The translations under genes were made by a program, and so were the position numbers. DNA of 6,136 nt from Clostridia bacterium. Its GTDB lineage: Bacteria; Bacillota; Clostridia; Christensenellales; Aristaeellaceae. The DNA lies in NCBI GenBank assembly GCA_024404395.1, contig JAKSPZ010000068.1, positions 1-6,136 of the forward strand. Reading direction: 5' to 3'. Positions 5,974-6,136 of this stretch are shown piece after piece; the stretch's first letter is position 1, and every line of letters begins with the position of its first letter. The notes under the pieces are model-generated. The model did not search any database. It was not told the origin of the DNA and was given only the letters and a program-made list of their open reading frames with translations.

Positions 5974-6136
5974 ATGGGCCTGTTTGTGGACAGAAACGGA
6001 CGGCGGAAGAGCCCTGTCACGTTGCTTGGATTCACCATGATGCTGATCTTCATCGTCGTATACGGTGTGCTGTATGCCGTTCTGGCGGAGCCGCTGTATC
6101 GCTGGATCGTCTTCGAGAGTACCGTTGCTACGGTGG
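5974..6136 (+). CDS. 5' part of an unrecognised membrane protein
   Basis: An open frame of 54 codons runs off the window end. The start ATG 5974 follows an AAGGA site at good spacing. The N-terminus is short and basic (DRNGRRK, residues 6-12) and is followed by a hydrophobic stretch of about 24 residues (roughly 15-38, containing FTMMLIFIVVYGVLYAVLA). This suggests a membrane anchor with the N-terminus inside, or the first segment of a multi-pass protein. Codon use agrees with real coding sequence. It begins 67 bases after the binding-protein stop, directly behind the terminator, with no separate promoter visible. It might be expressed by read-through as an accessory part of the transporter operon, or be unrelated. 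I do not recognise the family from the part seen. Confidence 0.66.
   Translation, partial: MGLFVDRNGRRKSPVTLLGFTMMLIFIVVYGVLYAVLAEPLYRWIVFESTVATV

Overview
The window reads as a bacterial chromosome segment with all recognisable genes on the + strand. Strong AGGAGG-type ribosome binding sites, a sigma-A-type promoter (TTGACG, 17 bp, TAAAAT), rho-independent terminators and strongly C-ending codon use point to a moderately GC-rich Bacillota (Clostridia-like, gut or rumen style). That placement is an inference from style. The two exported proteins carry ordinary Sec signal peptides rather than lipoprotein signals, which is slightly unusual for such a host.

Layout. Positions 1-513 hold the 3' end of an unrecognised beta-rich protein. 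One base after its stop begins a secreted HlyD/RND-adaptor-like protein (515-1504) with four lipoyl-like half motifs and no coiled-coil hairpin. A clean intrinsic terminator (1505-1541) closes this upstream operon. A short regulatory region follows: a good promoter (1597-1625) and a LacI/CcpA-type palindrome (1633-1646) lying on the predicted transcription start.

Positions 1682-5906 are a complete three-gene ABC importer: a permease with two fused transmembrane domains (1682-3538), an ATPase with a C-terminal TOBE domain (3559-4680) and a secreted solute-binding protein (4743-5906). The architecture is that of the Fe(3+)/2-aminoethylphosphonate/thiamine type importers (FbpABC-like). The binding protein lacks an adjacent tyrosine pair typical of classical ferric-binding proteins, and the promoter carries a sugar-type operator rather than an evident Fur box, so the substrate is left open. 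A hairpin without a T-tract lies between the ATPase and binding-protein genes. A strong terminator (5923-5958) follows the binding-protein gene, and 16 bp later begins a small-headed membrane protein cut off by the window end (5974-6136).

In the working model the binding protein captures a solute outside the membrane, the fused permease forms the whole channel, and two copies of the ATPase power it. I found no CRISPR array, RNA gene, mobile element or clearly new system. The most interesting points are the operator/substrate mismatch, the unusual adaptor and the cysteine-rich, non-lipoprotein binding protein.
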